From positions 5,642,001 through 5,706,000 of the forward strand of contig CP170502.1 in the NCBI GenBank assembly GCA_047947185.1: DNA of 64,000 bases. Reading direction: 5' to 3'. Origin of the DNA: JANQJA01 sp047947185 (lineage in GTDB: Bacteria > Pseudomonadota > Gammaproteobacteria > Pseudomonadales > Azotimanducaceae). A model generated the notes under the pieces. It did not search any database. It worked only from the letters and a program-made list of their open reading frames with translations, and had not been told where the DNA came from. Shown here piece by piece: positions 8,412-16,616 of the stretch. The first letter of the stretch is position 1. Each line of letters begins with the position of its first letter. Made by a program: the position numbers and the translations under genes.

Positions 8412-9275
8412 CGTCGTTTCGACCGCAGCGGCCTGAGCCATCTACCCCAGTGTCGTTTCGACCGCAGCGGCGTGAGCCATCTACCCCAGTGTCGTTTCGA
8501 CCGCAGCGGCCTGAGCCATCTACCCCAGTGTCGTTTCGACCGTAGCGGCGTTAGCCGCGGAGTGGAGAAACCTCGGGTTTAAAGCGAGATCCCTCCGCTC
8601 CGGCCCTTGCGGGCCTCCGGTCGGGACGACGTACAGTGTCGTTTCGACCGTAGCGGCGCTAGCCGCGGAGTGGAGAAACCCCGGGGTTTAAAAGCGAGAT
8701 CCCTCCGCTCCGGCCCTGACGGCCTCCGGTCGGGATGACAAGGAGTGTGCCCTCCGGGCCTCCGGTCGGGACGACATCCAGTGTCGTTTCGACCGTAGCG
8801 GCGCTAGCCGCGGAGTGGAGAAACCCCGGGGTAAAAGCGAGATCCCTCCGCTCCGGCCCTTGCGGGCCTCCGGTCGGGATGACAAGGTGTGTGCCCTCCG
8901 GGCCTCCGGTCGGGACGACATCCAGTGTCGTTTCGACCGTAGCGGCGTTAGCCGCGGAGTGGAGAAACCTCGGGGTAAAAGCGAGATCCCTCCCCTCCGG
9001 CCCTTGCGGGCCTCCGGTCGGGATGACAAGGTGTGTGCCCTCCGGGCCTCCGGTCGGGACGACATCCAGTGTCGTTTCGACCGTAGCGGCGTTAGCCGCG
9101 GAGTGGAGAAACCTCGGGGTAAAAACGAGATCCCTCCGCTACGGCCTGACGGCCTCCGGTCGGGATGACAGTGGTGTGTCCTCCGGGCCTCCGGTCGGGA
9201 TGACGGGGTGTGTGTCCTCCGGGCCTCCGGTCGGGACGACGGGGTGTGTGCCCTACGGGCCTCCGGGGGGATGGT
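8412..9275. repeat. Dispersed structured repeat cluster, family A
   Basis: Three short copies with a 39-bp period (8412-8528: GTCGTTTCGACCGCAGCGG then TGAGCCATCTACCCCAGT) are followed by longer units. The TCGTTTCGACCG starts lie at 8531, 8639, 8784, 8928 and 9072, giving spacings of 108, 145, 144 and 144 bp. A full unit runs GTCGTTTCGACCGTAGCGGCGTTAGCCGCGG, GTGGAGAAACCTCGG, GAGATCCCTCC, then GGCCCTTGCGGGCCTCCGGTCGGGATGAC. The two ends are imperfect inverted repeats, and internal stems (GGCCC..GGGCC, AGCGGCG..CGCCGCT-like) are conserved. Long open frames here on both strands are repeat translation, not genes. It lies between the TPR gene and the TonB receptor's 3' end. Confidence 0.9.
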
Positions 9276-9277
9276 GG

Positions 9278-11542
9278 CTAGAAACGCCAGTAGAGGTCCA
9301 CAAAGGGTAGCAGGGGCAGGCCCTTTCTGGTGATTGAGGTCAGTTGGCCGCTGTCCAGTTGGTATTCGATGCCGCCGATGTTCTCGCGGCCGAGCAGGTT
9401 GGTGATCCCGATCTCGAGTCGCAGTTGACTCCTGTTCAAGTGCCATTGTTGGCTGGTCTTGATGTCGAGGCTGGTAAAACTGCCGTAGCTGGCACTGTTC
9501 CTTGCCGCTGCCCTGACCTGGTTGCCATCAAAGGTGAGCGGGGTGGTTTGCCAACCATCATGCCAGGCGAGCGTGGCTGCGGTTTGCCAGCCACCGAAGG
9601 CATGGCCCAGCCCGACGTTCATGGCGCGGTTCTGGTCCCAGCTACGTCGAACATAGTCTGAACCAACCAGGTCCTTGACCGTCGAGTAACTGTAGTTCGC
9701 CCAATAGCTGTATCCCCGGTGGTTGCCTGCCACCGAGAGTTCAATACCCTGTGCCAATGACCCCATGGTCTCAATTCTTACCCGATCAGCCTGAAGTTCT
9801 GGCAGTAGGCTCAGCGGATCGGTGAGGTTGTCGAAGTAGATATCGGGTTCCCGTGAGCGTTTCTGGTAGGCCTCCAGCTTTATGTCAATACCATTTCCAA
9901 AGCTGTGGCTGATGCCGAGGACAGTGTGTTCCGCCTGCTGGGTCGCCTGAAAGTCGAGCAGGCCATCACTGACATTCAGTTCCTGCAGTCCTTCAGCCTG
10001 GCTGAAACGTCCCCAACCCAGTCGTAGCTGGGTTGATGGCACCGGTTCGAACAGCAGGTTTACCCTGGGACTGAACTGGTAATCGTGAATGCCGTGTTCA
10101 TAGTGCTGAAAATCGTAACGTACGCCTATCTCCATGGTGAGCTTACGCAGCAGGCGTTGCCGTAGGCTGGAATAAAGTGCAAGCTGGTGGCCGGTTTCGC
10201 TGACTTCCTCCTCCAGCATTGCGGGCCTGGGAAAGTTTGAGAGACTGGCAAACGCGGGTGCAATGTCGAGTTCGCTTTCTATTTCGTATTCTGCTTCGAT
10301 AAAACGATAGTCCCAGCCAAACTCCACCAGGCGGTTTTTCCAGGGTGTGTACTCGAACGCCTGCTTGAGACCGTAAGCACGGAATTCACGCTTGTCCTCA
10401 ATCTCGCCGCTGGAACGGGTCAGGTTGCTGATGACGCCATCACGGTCACTTTTCTGGATGACAAGCGTCGCCCAACTCTCAGCAAACAGCCTGTCGCTGA
10501 ACGTTCTCGCCCACTTGAGCCAAAGGTTCGTATTGCTCTCAACTGATGTGGAAACCTCGGACTCAGAGGTGGTATTAATCAGGGTGTCGTCACCAAACCA
10601 GAGCAGGCTGGCAGAAAATTCGTCACTTGCGTTGGGTTGCCAGCGATAGCTCGCAAACAGGTCCGCAAAAACCGGTGTGCCCGGGTCATTCTCCAGCAAC
10701 TCGGTCGCTATCTCGAGGCTACTGCGTCTTGCGGCGATCAGCCATTGTCGGTCTGCCCGGGCCGCCGACTGCAGGTAAGAAGCCGTCACGAGCCCCAGCC
10801 CCAGTTCCCGGACATCAGCGTCGGGTATCACTGGCTCAATCACCATTGCCGCGCTGAGGCGGTCGCCGTATTTCGCGGGAAAGCCGCCGGTATAGAACTC
10901 CAGGCTGTCAATGATACGGTTATCAAAACTGCTGAACAGGCTGTTGTAGCTTCCGAAGTGAAACGGTTTGCCAAGCCTGACGCCGTCAAACAGCACCAGG
11001 GTCTCATCCTCGTGACCACCGCGAACGCGAGGGCGGCCCGAGACCCCGTTGGTTGCACTGCCTGGCAACTGGTTAACAATGCGCACGGCGTCATTGCCGG
11101 CCACCGGGCGGGCATGCAATTCTTCATGATCGAGCAATTCAGCGCGGGTCCTGTCACGCATCAGCAACTTGTAGTGGCTGCTGGTGACAACCATTTCCTC
11201 AATCGCAGGTAGCGGAATAGCGGGCGGCGGCACCTCAGGGGCTTCCGTTTGCGCCTCGATGCCGGTCCGTTGGACGAGCCAGATGTCGCCCTGTGCCACC
11301 AGGCCCAGGTCAAAGGCTGCGAGAGCCTGCCTGACCTGCTGGAGAGTAACGGGCTGGCCCGGGTCAAAGGTCACGGTATAGCGGGGTGAAATCAGATCCG
11401 AACTGAACAGGATCTTCAGGCCAGCATCATTGGCCCTGACGAGAAATGCTTCCAGGCTGTCGGTAGAACTACCTGCTGCGGTACTCGTATGGAACAGAAG
11501 GACAGTGGCCAGAAAAAGGGCGCGGAGGGAAAAAACTGACAA
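9278..11542 (-). CDS. TonB-dependent receptor with N-terminal STN signalling domain
   Basis: 754 aa. A signal peptide (about 1-23) is followed by a secretin/TonB N-terminal domain (about 28-92, SLEAFLVRANDAGLKILFSSDL ... IWLVQRT), a TonB-box-like EEMVVTSSHY (about 115), a plug domain (NQLPGSATNGVSGRPRVRGG) and a beta-barrel ending in the aromatic FVDLYWRF. STN domains talk to FecR-type anti-sigma factors, and such a pair lies directly upstream. It should import a siderophore or other large ligand across the outer membrane and signal its presence. The ligand is unknown. The start at 11542 gives a good signal peptide and lies 57 bp after fecR. Confidence 0.88.
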   Translation of the reverse strand: MSVFSLRALFLATVLLFHTSTAAGSSTDSLEAFLVRANDAGLKILFSSDLISPRYTVTFDPGQPVTLQQVRQALAAFDLGLVAQGDIWLVQRTGIEAQTEAPEVPPPAIPLPAIEEMVVTSSHYKLLMRDRTRAELLDHEELHARPVAGNDAVRIVNQLPGSATNGVSGRPRVRGGHEDETLVLFDGVRLGKPFHFGSYNSLFSSFDNRIIDSLEFYTGGFPAKYGDRLSAAMVIEPVIPDADVRELGLGLVTASYLQSAARADRQWLIAARRSSLEIATELLENDPGTPVFADLFASYRWQPNASDEFSASLLWFGDDTLINTTSESEVSTSVESNTNLWLKWARTFSDRLFAESWATLVIQKSDRDGVISNLTRSSGEIEDKREFRAYGLKQAFEYTPWKNRLVEFGWDYRFIEAEYEIESELDIAPAFASLSNFPRPAMLEEEVSETGHQLALYSSLRQRLLRKLTMEIGVRYDFQHYEHGIHDYQFSPRVNLLFEPVPSTQLRLGWGRFSQAEGLQELNVSDGLLDFQATQQAEHTVLGISHSFGNGIDIKLEAYQKRSREPDIYFDNLTDPLSLLPELQADRVRIETMGSLAQGIELSVAGNHRGYSYWANYSYSTVKDLVGSDYVRRSWDQNRAMNVGLGHAFGGWQTAATLAWHDGWQTTPLTFDGNQVRAAARNSASYGSFTSLDIKTSQQWHLNRSQLRLEIGITNLLGRENIGGIEYQLDSGQLTSITRKGLPLLPFVDLYWRF

Positions 11543-11599
11543 TCCAACCTCTCGGCATGGGACGGCGCGCTACTGGCTCCTGGCTCGCTGATTGATCGG

Positions 11600-12592
11600 C
11601 TATTCACTTGGCCTTTCAATCATCAGAACGCCTGCCGTGACTGAACTGGCCTGGAAGTTGGTTGTTGCCAGTACAGCCGTCAGGGAATCCTGTGGCGACA
11701 GTCCATTAATAGACCCGTGGAGTATAGTACGTTTTGCCTGCGCCTCGACACTGTCACTGGCAAAGTTGAGTCTGGCGCCGGTTTCGTGGGCAACCCAGCC
11801 CAGATAGTCGTGCAGGCTCGCACCCTCAATCCTGAAGGGGACAGCCGCAACGGCCGCCCACTGCCAACTGGGGTCATCACTGCTCACAGTTTCTTTCGCA
11901 ACCAGGTTGGTCCTGGAGATAGTCAGGCGATCACCGGCACCGGTGTGTTCCAGGATGCCATCATCTTTCACTTCAACCACACCGTCGCGAACCTGTACGT
12001 GCCAGCTATCATCGCTCAGCCTTACTTCAAAACGGGTGCCTATATCACGTGCCTGGCCAAAGGGTGTATTGACCGTAATCTCGTTGCCCTTGCGATTGGC
12101 CGTGTCGGCATAAAGGGCACCTTTCACCAAGCTTACGCAATTGTCACTGGCAAGCTGCACTTCGCTATTGTCGGCAATACGCAGGGACAGGCCTCCCTCG
12201 GTTGCCAGCGCCACAAACGAATCGGCACCGGTTCTGAGTGACTGGGTGCCCAGACGGGTGCCAGGGACAAGTAACTGCCAGTTGCCATCAGCGTCCTGGA
12301 CTTCTGCATTCCCCACAATATGGGCAACTTCGGCAATGGGCACCATCTCCTGTCCGGTGGGTACCACCATCCAGGTCAGGGTCAGTGCCATGACCACAGA
12401 TGCCGCCAGCGCGTAGCGGGTCCAGGTTCGCTGTTGCCGGCGTTTGACTTCCTCCCGCCAGGCAGCGGCCACCTTCTCCTTGATGCGCGCCTCAACGTCC
12501 GCAGGTGGCGCAGGTCTGGCACCCACTTTCTGGAGTAATTCGCGAATATTGTCTTCATCCATTGCAGGCTTACCCTGTCTGGACATGGTCAT
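11600..12592 (-). CDS. FecR-family anti-sigma / sigma regulator
   Basis: 330 aa. A cytoplasmic N-terminus (about 1-58) precedes one transmembrane helix (YALAASVVMALTLTWMVV) and a periplasmic FecR domain (GNAEVQDADGNWQLLVPGTRLGTQSLRTGADSFVALATEGGLSLRI region). The C-terminal part (FRIEGASLHDYLGWVAHETGARLNFA) resembles an STN-like element. Its start overlaps the sigma-factor stop by four bases. Known FecR proteins hold or activate their ECF sigma factor in response to the STN domain of a loaded receptor. Order and spacing here fit that circuit. Confidence 0.85.
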   Translation of the reverse strand: MTMSRQGKPAMDEDNIRELLQKVGARPAPPADVEARIKEKVAAAWREEVKRRQQRTWTRYALAASVVMALTLTWMVVPTGQEMVPIAEVAHIVGNAEVQDADGNWQLLVPGTRLGTQSLRTGADSFVALATEGGLSLRIADNSEVQLASDNCVSLVKGALYADTANRKGNEITVNTPFGQARDIGTRFEVRLSDDSWHVQVRDGVVEVKDDGILEHTGAGDRLTISRTNLVAKETVSSDDPSWQWAAVAAVPFRIEGASLHDYLGWVAHETGARLNFASDSVEAQAKRTILHGSINGLSPQDSLTAVLATTNFQASSVTAGVLMIERPSE

Positions 12593-13185
12593 TCCCCCCG
12601 CATCGCCAATTGTGGCGACAGCTTCAATATGGCGTCTCGAAACGCGTTGCGTGCCCGGGACAACAGGGATTGGGCAGCAAGTTCAGTCACCTCAAGACGC
12701 GCGGCAATTTCCGTGACCGAAAATCCCTCGATATATTTCCATTCGAGTGCATTGCCGTAGTTGGCCGGCAGGTAATCCAGCACGTCCTGGATCAGCTGAG
12801 TGATTTCGCTGCCCTGGAAGGCACTCTCCGGGTTGTCACGACTTTCAGCTTCGAGCGACTCCAGAATGGGCCGGATGGCGTCATCGTCCTGGGCAACCAC
12901 GGGCACCGAACGCTGAAGCCGGCGAAAGTGGGCGTTGATCTCGTTCCGGCAGATCTGGCAGAGCCATGTGAACATTGACGCTTCTCCTCGGTAACTGTCC
13001 ATGGATCGAACAGCGTTCATCAGCGTGGTTTGCACGACGTCCTGCGCAGCCGACTCGTCGGTGTCCATGCGTGTCATGGCAAACCGGTAAAGCCTGGGAA
13101 AGTAATCCGCAAAAAAGCGGTCAAACTCCCTTGCATCACCTTTCAGCAGGTTGCGGGCCAGGAAGAGGTCGCTTTCGTGTTTCAA
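12589..13185 (-). CDS. ECF RNA polymerase sigma factor, FecI-type circuit
   Basis: 198 aa. Region 2 is clear (FADYFPRLYRFAMTRMDTD, AQDVVQTTLMNAVRSMDSYRGEASMFTWLCQICRNEINAHFRR) and so is region 4 with a helix-turn-helix (ALEWKYIEGFSVTEIAARLEVTELAAQSLLSRARNAF). No regions 1 or 3, as expected for an ECF factor. It is first in the minus-strand operon sigma - FecR - TonB receptor, and probably drives the receptor gene and itself. Confidence 0.88.
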   Translation of the reverse strand: MKHESDLFLARNLLKGDAREFDRFFADYFPRLYRFAMTRMDTDESAAQDVVQTTLMNAVRSMDSYRGEASMFTWLCQICRNEINAHFRRLQRSVPVVAQDDDAIRPILESLEAESRDNPESAFQGSEITQLIQDVLDYLPANYGNALEWKYIEGFSVTEIAARLEVTELAAQSLLSRARNAFRDAILKLSPQLAMRGE

Positions 13186-13300
13186 ACCAGGTCCTGTCTG
13201 CTGTTTTCAGTGAGTGAGAGTCGTTTCAGGGAAAAATCATTCGGAGAATTGACAAAAAGTTCCGTATGCCAGGCGATGTGCTGGGCCGCCTTGCGGGCGT

Positions 13301-14320
13301 TTAGCCTTCCAGCAGGGCCAGCGCGGCCGCGGCTCGTTTCTGCACGCCGGCTTTCTGGCGATCCAGGTCTACCCCATGGCCGTCACCCATGGCACCGACC
13401 AGGTAGCGCTTGTAGACACCCTGGCCAATGGCAGCCAGGCGCCAGTGGGAAAACGCCCGGTAGTAGTTGATTTTTGCCAGGTCGCGGCCCGTTCTTGCCT
13501 CGTAGATTTCGCAAAGTGCATCGCGCGAGGGGTAGCCACCCACGGCGGTTGGTGCCTGGTCATTGGCACCATTTTCCATTTCATTTGGTGCCACCCAGTT
13601 GTTCAGCAGATAACCGACGTCAGCCAGCGGGTCGCCCAGGGTGCAGAGCTCCCAGTCGAGGATGGCACTCACCCTGGGGCCATTGACAATCATGTTGCCG
13701 AGCCGGTAGTCGCCGTGAACGATGGTCGCCCCAATCTGCACCGGCATGGTCTCAGTAAGGATACGACAGGACTCTTCCATTTCCGGGATTTCGTGTGTTT
13801 TCGTTTCTTCCCACTGGCGTGTCCAGCGCTTCAGCTGACGAGCCAGGTAGGCTTCCTTGCGCCCCAGATCGCCAAGCCCAACTGCATCCGGGTCCACGGC
13901 GTGAAGCTCGCACAGGATATTCATGACATCAATGCCGAGGGCATGGCGATCACTGGCCAGAACCTGTTCCCCGACCACGGAATCGTTCAGCACCAGCCCG
14001 TCGATATAAGACATGACATAAAAATTGGCGTCGTTTACAGCATGGTCCTGGCACAGGCCATAACTCGTGGGTACGGGTACCCTTGACCCCTGCAATGCGG
14101 AAATGATCCTGTACTCCCTGCCCATATCGTGGGCACTCTCGAGGACGTGGCCCAGGGGTGGACGGCGCAACACGTAGCTGGCCCCCGTACTGTCGGTGCA
14201 CCTGTAGGTCAGGTTGGAATGACCACCGGCAATCAGTGAAAACGTAAAGGGCCCCCGGGCGCCCGGTACATTTTCCTCAAGCCATGCCGTAACTGCTGCT
14301 TCATTAATACCTTGTACCAT
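13301..14320 (-). CDS. Phosphotransferase (APH/ACAD10-like kinase fold)
   Basis: About 339 aa from ATG 14320 (ATG 14323 is adjacent; the longer frame to 14542 runs into the divergent gene and looks non-coding). The start MVQGINEAAVTAWLEENVPG and LIAGGHSNLTYR, YVLRRPP (kinase lysine region), IVHGDYRLGNMIVNG (catalytic HGD) and ILDWELCTLGDPLADVGYLL (DxD metal motif region) define the aminoglycoside phosphotransferase-like family. Relatives fused or linked to acyl-CoA dehydrogenases phosphorylate hydroxyacyl-CoA, so that role is more likely than drug resistance. It is divergent from the serine hydrolase gene. Confidence 0.85.
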   Translation of the reverse strand: MVQGINEAAVTAWLEENVPGARGPFTFSLIAGGHSNLTYRCTDSTGASYVLRRPPLGHVLESAHDMGREYRIISALQGSRVPVPTSYGLCQDHAVNDANFYVMSYIDGLVLNDSVVGEQVLASDRHALGIDVMNILCELHAVDPDAVGLGDLGRKEAYLARQLKRWTRQWEETKTHEIPEMEESCRILTETMPVQIGATIVHGDYRLGNMIVNGPRVSAILDWELCTLGDPLADVGYLLNNWVAPNEMENGANDQAPTAVGGYPSRDALCEIYEARTGRDLAKINYYRAFSHWRLAAIGQGVYKRYLVGAMGDGHGVDLDRQKAGVQKRAAAALALLEG

Positions 14321-14441
14321 CATGCATGCCTTTGCCGGTGAGAGTTGGCTATTTTGCCACAATCCGGTCCGTCTGCGCTTGACCCGGTGGGGACCGCAAA
14401 TGCATTCTGCCTGCAGCCGCCAAACCGAAGAGGAACCTGCC

Positions 14442-15479
14442 GTGCTGAAGCCAGCATCTATAGCCACCAACCTGCCGCCCTTGCCAGCCCAACCCGACGG
14501 TCTGCCATGGCCCACCGAAACCTGGCCCCGCGGCACAGTCACAACAGCAGATGATCAGGAATTCAACTTGTGTGCGGATCGGATTTTCGAGTTGTCGGAA
14601 GCCCAGGGTGTGACCTATGCACTGCTGGTGGTCCAGCGTGGGCAACTGGTCTTTGAGCGTTACAGTGCTGGCGCGAATGCCTTTTACCTGCAGTATTCCT
14701 GGTCGATGGCCAAAAGCATTACCCAGGCGCTGGTGGGAATCCTGGTGAAACAGGGCAGGCTGGATATATATGCGCCGGCACCTGTGCCGGAGTGGGCAGA
14801 CGACGAGCGCGCCGCGATTACCCTGGACCAGTTGCTGCGCATGTCCAGCGGACTCGAGTTTGCCGAGGATTATGTGGACGGGCAGGTCTCGGATGTGATC
14901 CCGATGCTGCAGTTTGAAGGTCGTCACGATACGGGAACCTTTGCGGCGGCCAAACCGCTGGCACACCCGCCAGGGTCAACCTGGTCTTACAGCAGCGGCA
15001 CAACCAATATTATCTGCCGCATCCTCAAAGAAGCCGTGGGTGGCGGTGCTTCCGGGATGCTCCGCTTCATGAATGATGAGTTGTTTGAGCCTGTCGGCAT
15101 CCGGTCGGCAACACCAAAATTTGATACCTCCGGTACTTTTATCGGCTCTTCCTATCTGCTGGCAACGCCACAGGATTTTGCCCGGTTTGGCCTCCTTTAC
15201 CTGCGCGGTGGCCACTGGGACGGGCATGAAATTCTGCCGCGGGACTGGGTCGACTATGCACGTACGCCCACTTACCGGGACAGTGAAAGCTGTTATGGTG
15301 CCCACTGGTGGATGAAACCTTCCAACCCCGATCTGTTCTACTGTAGCGGATACGATGGCCAGCGGATCCTGTGTATTCCCGAGAAAGACGCGGTTATTGT
15401 CCGGCTCGGTCGTACCCCGGTGACGGAAGTTACCCCGGTCTGGGACAATATCTACGCGATGGGCGATCTGCTGAAATGA
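14442..15479 (+). CDS. Serine hydrolase, beta-lactamase/penicillin-binding fold
   Basis: About 345 aa from GTG 14442, chosen because AAGAGGA sits 7 bases upstream. ATGs at 14322 and 14400 are in frame but overlap the divergent gene's start region. The class C beta-lactamase/esterase fold is shown by S88-M-A-K91 (S-x-x-K), Y183-S-S-G (Y-x-N position) and a late AHWWMKPSNPDLFYCSGYDGQRI segment. No signal peptide, so a cytoplasmic esterase or amidase role is more likely than peptidoglycan work. The substrate is not evident. It is followed after about 50 bp by the DUF3365 gene. Confidence 0.82.
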   Translation: MLKPASIATNLPPLPAQPDGLPWPTETWPRGTVTTADDQEFNLCADRIFELSEAQGVTYALLVVQRGQLVFERYSAGANAFYLQYSWSMAKSITQALVGILVKQGRLDIYAPAPVPEWADDERAAITLDQLLRMSSGLEFAEDYVDGQVSDVIPMLQFEGRHDTGTFAAAKPLAHPPGSTWSYSSGTTNIICRILKEAVGGGASGMLRFMNDELFEPVGIRSATPKFDTSGTFIGSSYLLATPQDFARFGLLYLRGGHWDGHEILPRDWVDYARTPTYRDSESCYGAHWWMKPSNPDLFYCSGYDGQRILCIPEKDAVIVRLGRTPVTEVTPVWDNIYAMGDLLK

Positions 15480-15528
15480 TGTTGCAGCAGCCCCGGGAGA
15501 ATTCGTTTGAACAGGGAGCGCAGGATTG

Positions 15529-16143
15529 ATGAGATTTGTTGTTGAGACACTGGCCATTGGGCTTCTGCTGCTGGCGCAGCCATTGGTGCTGGCCGCGGAT
15601 ACATCAGTGGAAAGTGCGGCGAGTCCAGGTCCGGGGATGGATGAATCGGCACTGTACCAACAGGCGCTGGGCCTGGTACAGCAATATGCCGGGCAACTGA
15701 AGCCTGCACTGCTTGGTGCCCTGGCGGATGGCGGGCCGGAACACGCGGTGCGCATATGCGCAGAGAAAGCGCCGGAGATTGGTGCAACCCTGACAACACA
15801 GAGTGGCTGGCAGATCAGCCGGGTCAGCAGCAGGCCGCGCAACGCCGAAAAGGCAATGCCGGGTGAGTGGGAGGCCGCCGTGTTGGCCGACTTTGAGGCG
15901 CGCCAGCAGCAGGGTGAACCCGTTGGGCAACTTGAGTACGCTGCGCTTGTTGGTAATGAATATCGGTTCATGAAAGCCCAGGGTGTCGAGGGTGTCTGTG
16001 TTGTCTGCCACGGCAAGATGATTGCGCCGTCTTTGCAGAGCGTCATCCAGCAACGCTATCCGGACGATCAGGCAACGGGTTATTCATTGGGCGAGGTGCG
16101 TGGTGCATTTCGGCTGGTCCGGAGCATCCAACCAGGAGGTTAG
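15529..16143 (+). CDS. DUF3365/Tll0287-like haem-binding periplasmic protein
   Basis: 204 aa. Signal peptide MRFVVETLAIGLLLLAQPLVLAA, then a PAS-like DUF3365 domain (AVRICAEKAPEIG, SRPRNAEKAMPGEWEAAVLADF, EYRFMKAQGVEG) with one c-type haem motif CVVCHG at about residues 161-166. A TTG three bases upstream of the ATG is also in frame. Proteins of this family are soluble periplasmic haem sensors or electron carriers. It reads into the OsmC gene four bases later, so the two may share an mRNA and perhaps a redox-stress role. Confidence 0.8.
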   Translation: MRFVVETLAIGLLLLAQPLVLAADTSVESAASPGPGMDESALYQQALGLVQQYAGQLKPALLGALADGGPEHAVRICAEKAPEIGATLTTQSGWQISRVSSRPRNAEKAMPGEWEAAVLADFEARQQQGEPVGQLEYAALVGNEYRFMKAQGVEGVCVVCHGKMIAPSLQSVIQQRYPDDQATGYSLGEVRGAFRLVRSIQPGG

Positions 16144-16147
16144 GAAT

Positions 16148-16582
16148 ATGCAGTCTTTTCCCCATCATTATCAGGTGACCGCAACCGGTCATGCGGCCGG
16201 CATTCTAGCCGTGTCGTCGCCAGGTTTGCCGGGCATTGAGGCAGCCCCGCCGGCCGAATTCGACGGGCCCGGTGACGCCTGGTCTCCGGAGACACTCATG
16301 ATGTCTGCTGTTGCTTCCTGCTTTGTTCTGTCTTTCCGGGCAGTTGCGGCAGCGTCGAAGTTTGACTGGGTTTCCATCAGCTGCCGCTCGGAAGGCACGC
16401 TGGACCGGGTGGAACGGGTAACGCGATTCACCGAGGTGATCAACCATATAGCGCTTGTTGTACCGGCGGGAACTGACCAGGAGCGAGCGCAGAAAATGCT
16501 GGAAAAGTCGGAAAGCGTCTGCCTGGTCAGTAACTCACTGTCCGCAACAGTGCACCTGGTAGCGGAAATCGTTGAGGGTTGA
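16148..16582 (+). CDS. OsmC family peroxiredoxin-like protein
   Basis: 144 aa from ATG 16148, behind a strong AGGAGG at about 16135; a longer frame upstream overlaps the DUF3365 gene. WSPETLMMSAVASCFVLSF and SESVCLVSNSL place the two conserved cysteines of OsmC/Ohr thiol peroxidases, which reduce organic hydroperoxides. Ohr and OsmC cannot be told apart with certainty here; the short length favours the general OsmC group. Confidence 0.85.
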   Translation: MQSFPHHYQVTATGHAAGILAVSSPGLPGIEAAPPAEFDGPGDAWSPETLMMSAVASCFVLSFRAVAAASKFDWVSISCRSEGTLDRVERVTRFTEVINHIALVVPAGTDQERAQKMLEKSESVCLVSNSLSATVHLVAEIVEG

Positions 16583-16616
16583 TTGACCGTCAGGTCCTGC
16601 ACCAACTCCCAGGTGG

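Noticed and set aside
8688..9446. Long minus-strand open frame with repeating SRPEARRAHT-like peptide
   Set aside because: Direct translation of family A repeats; the opposite strand is open too, and the peptide repeats with the DNA period.
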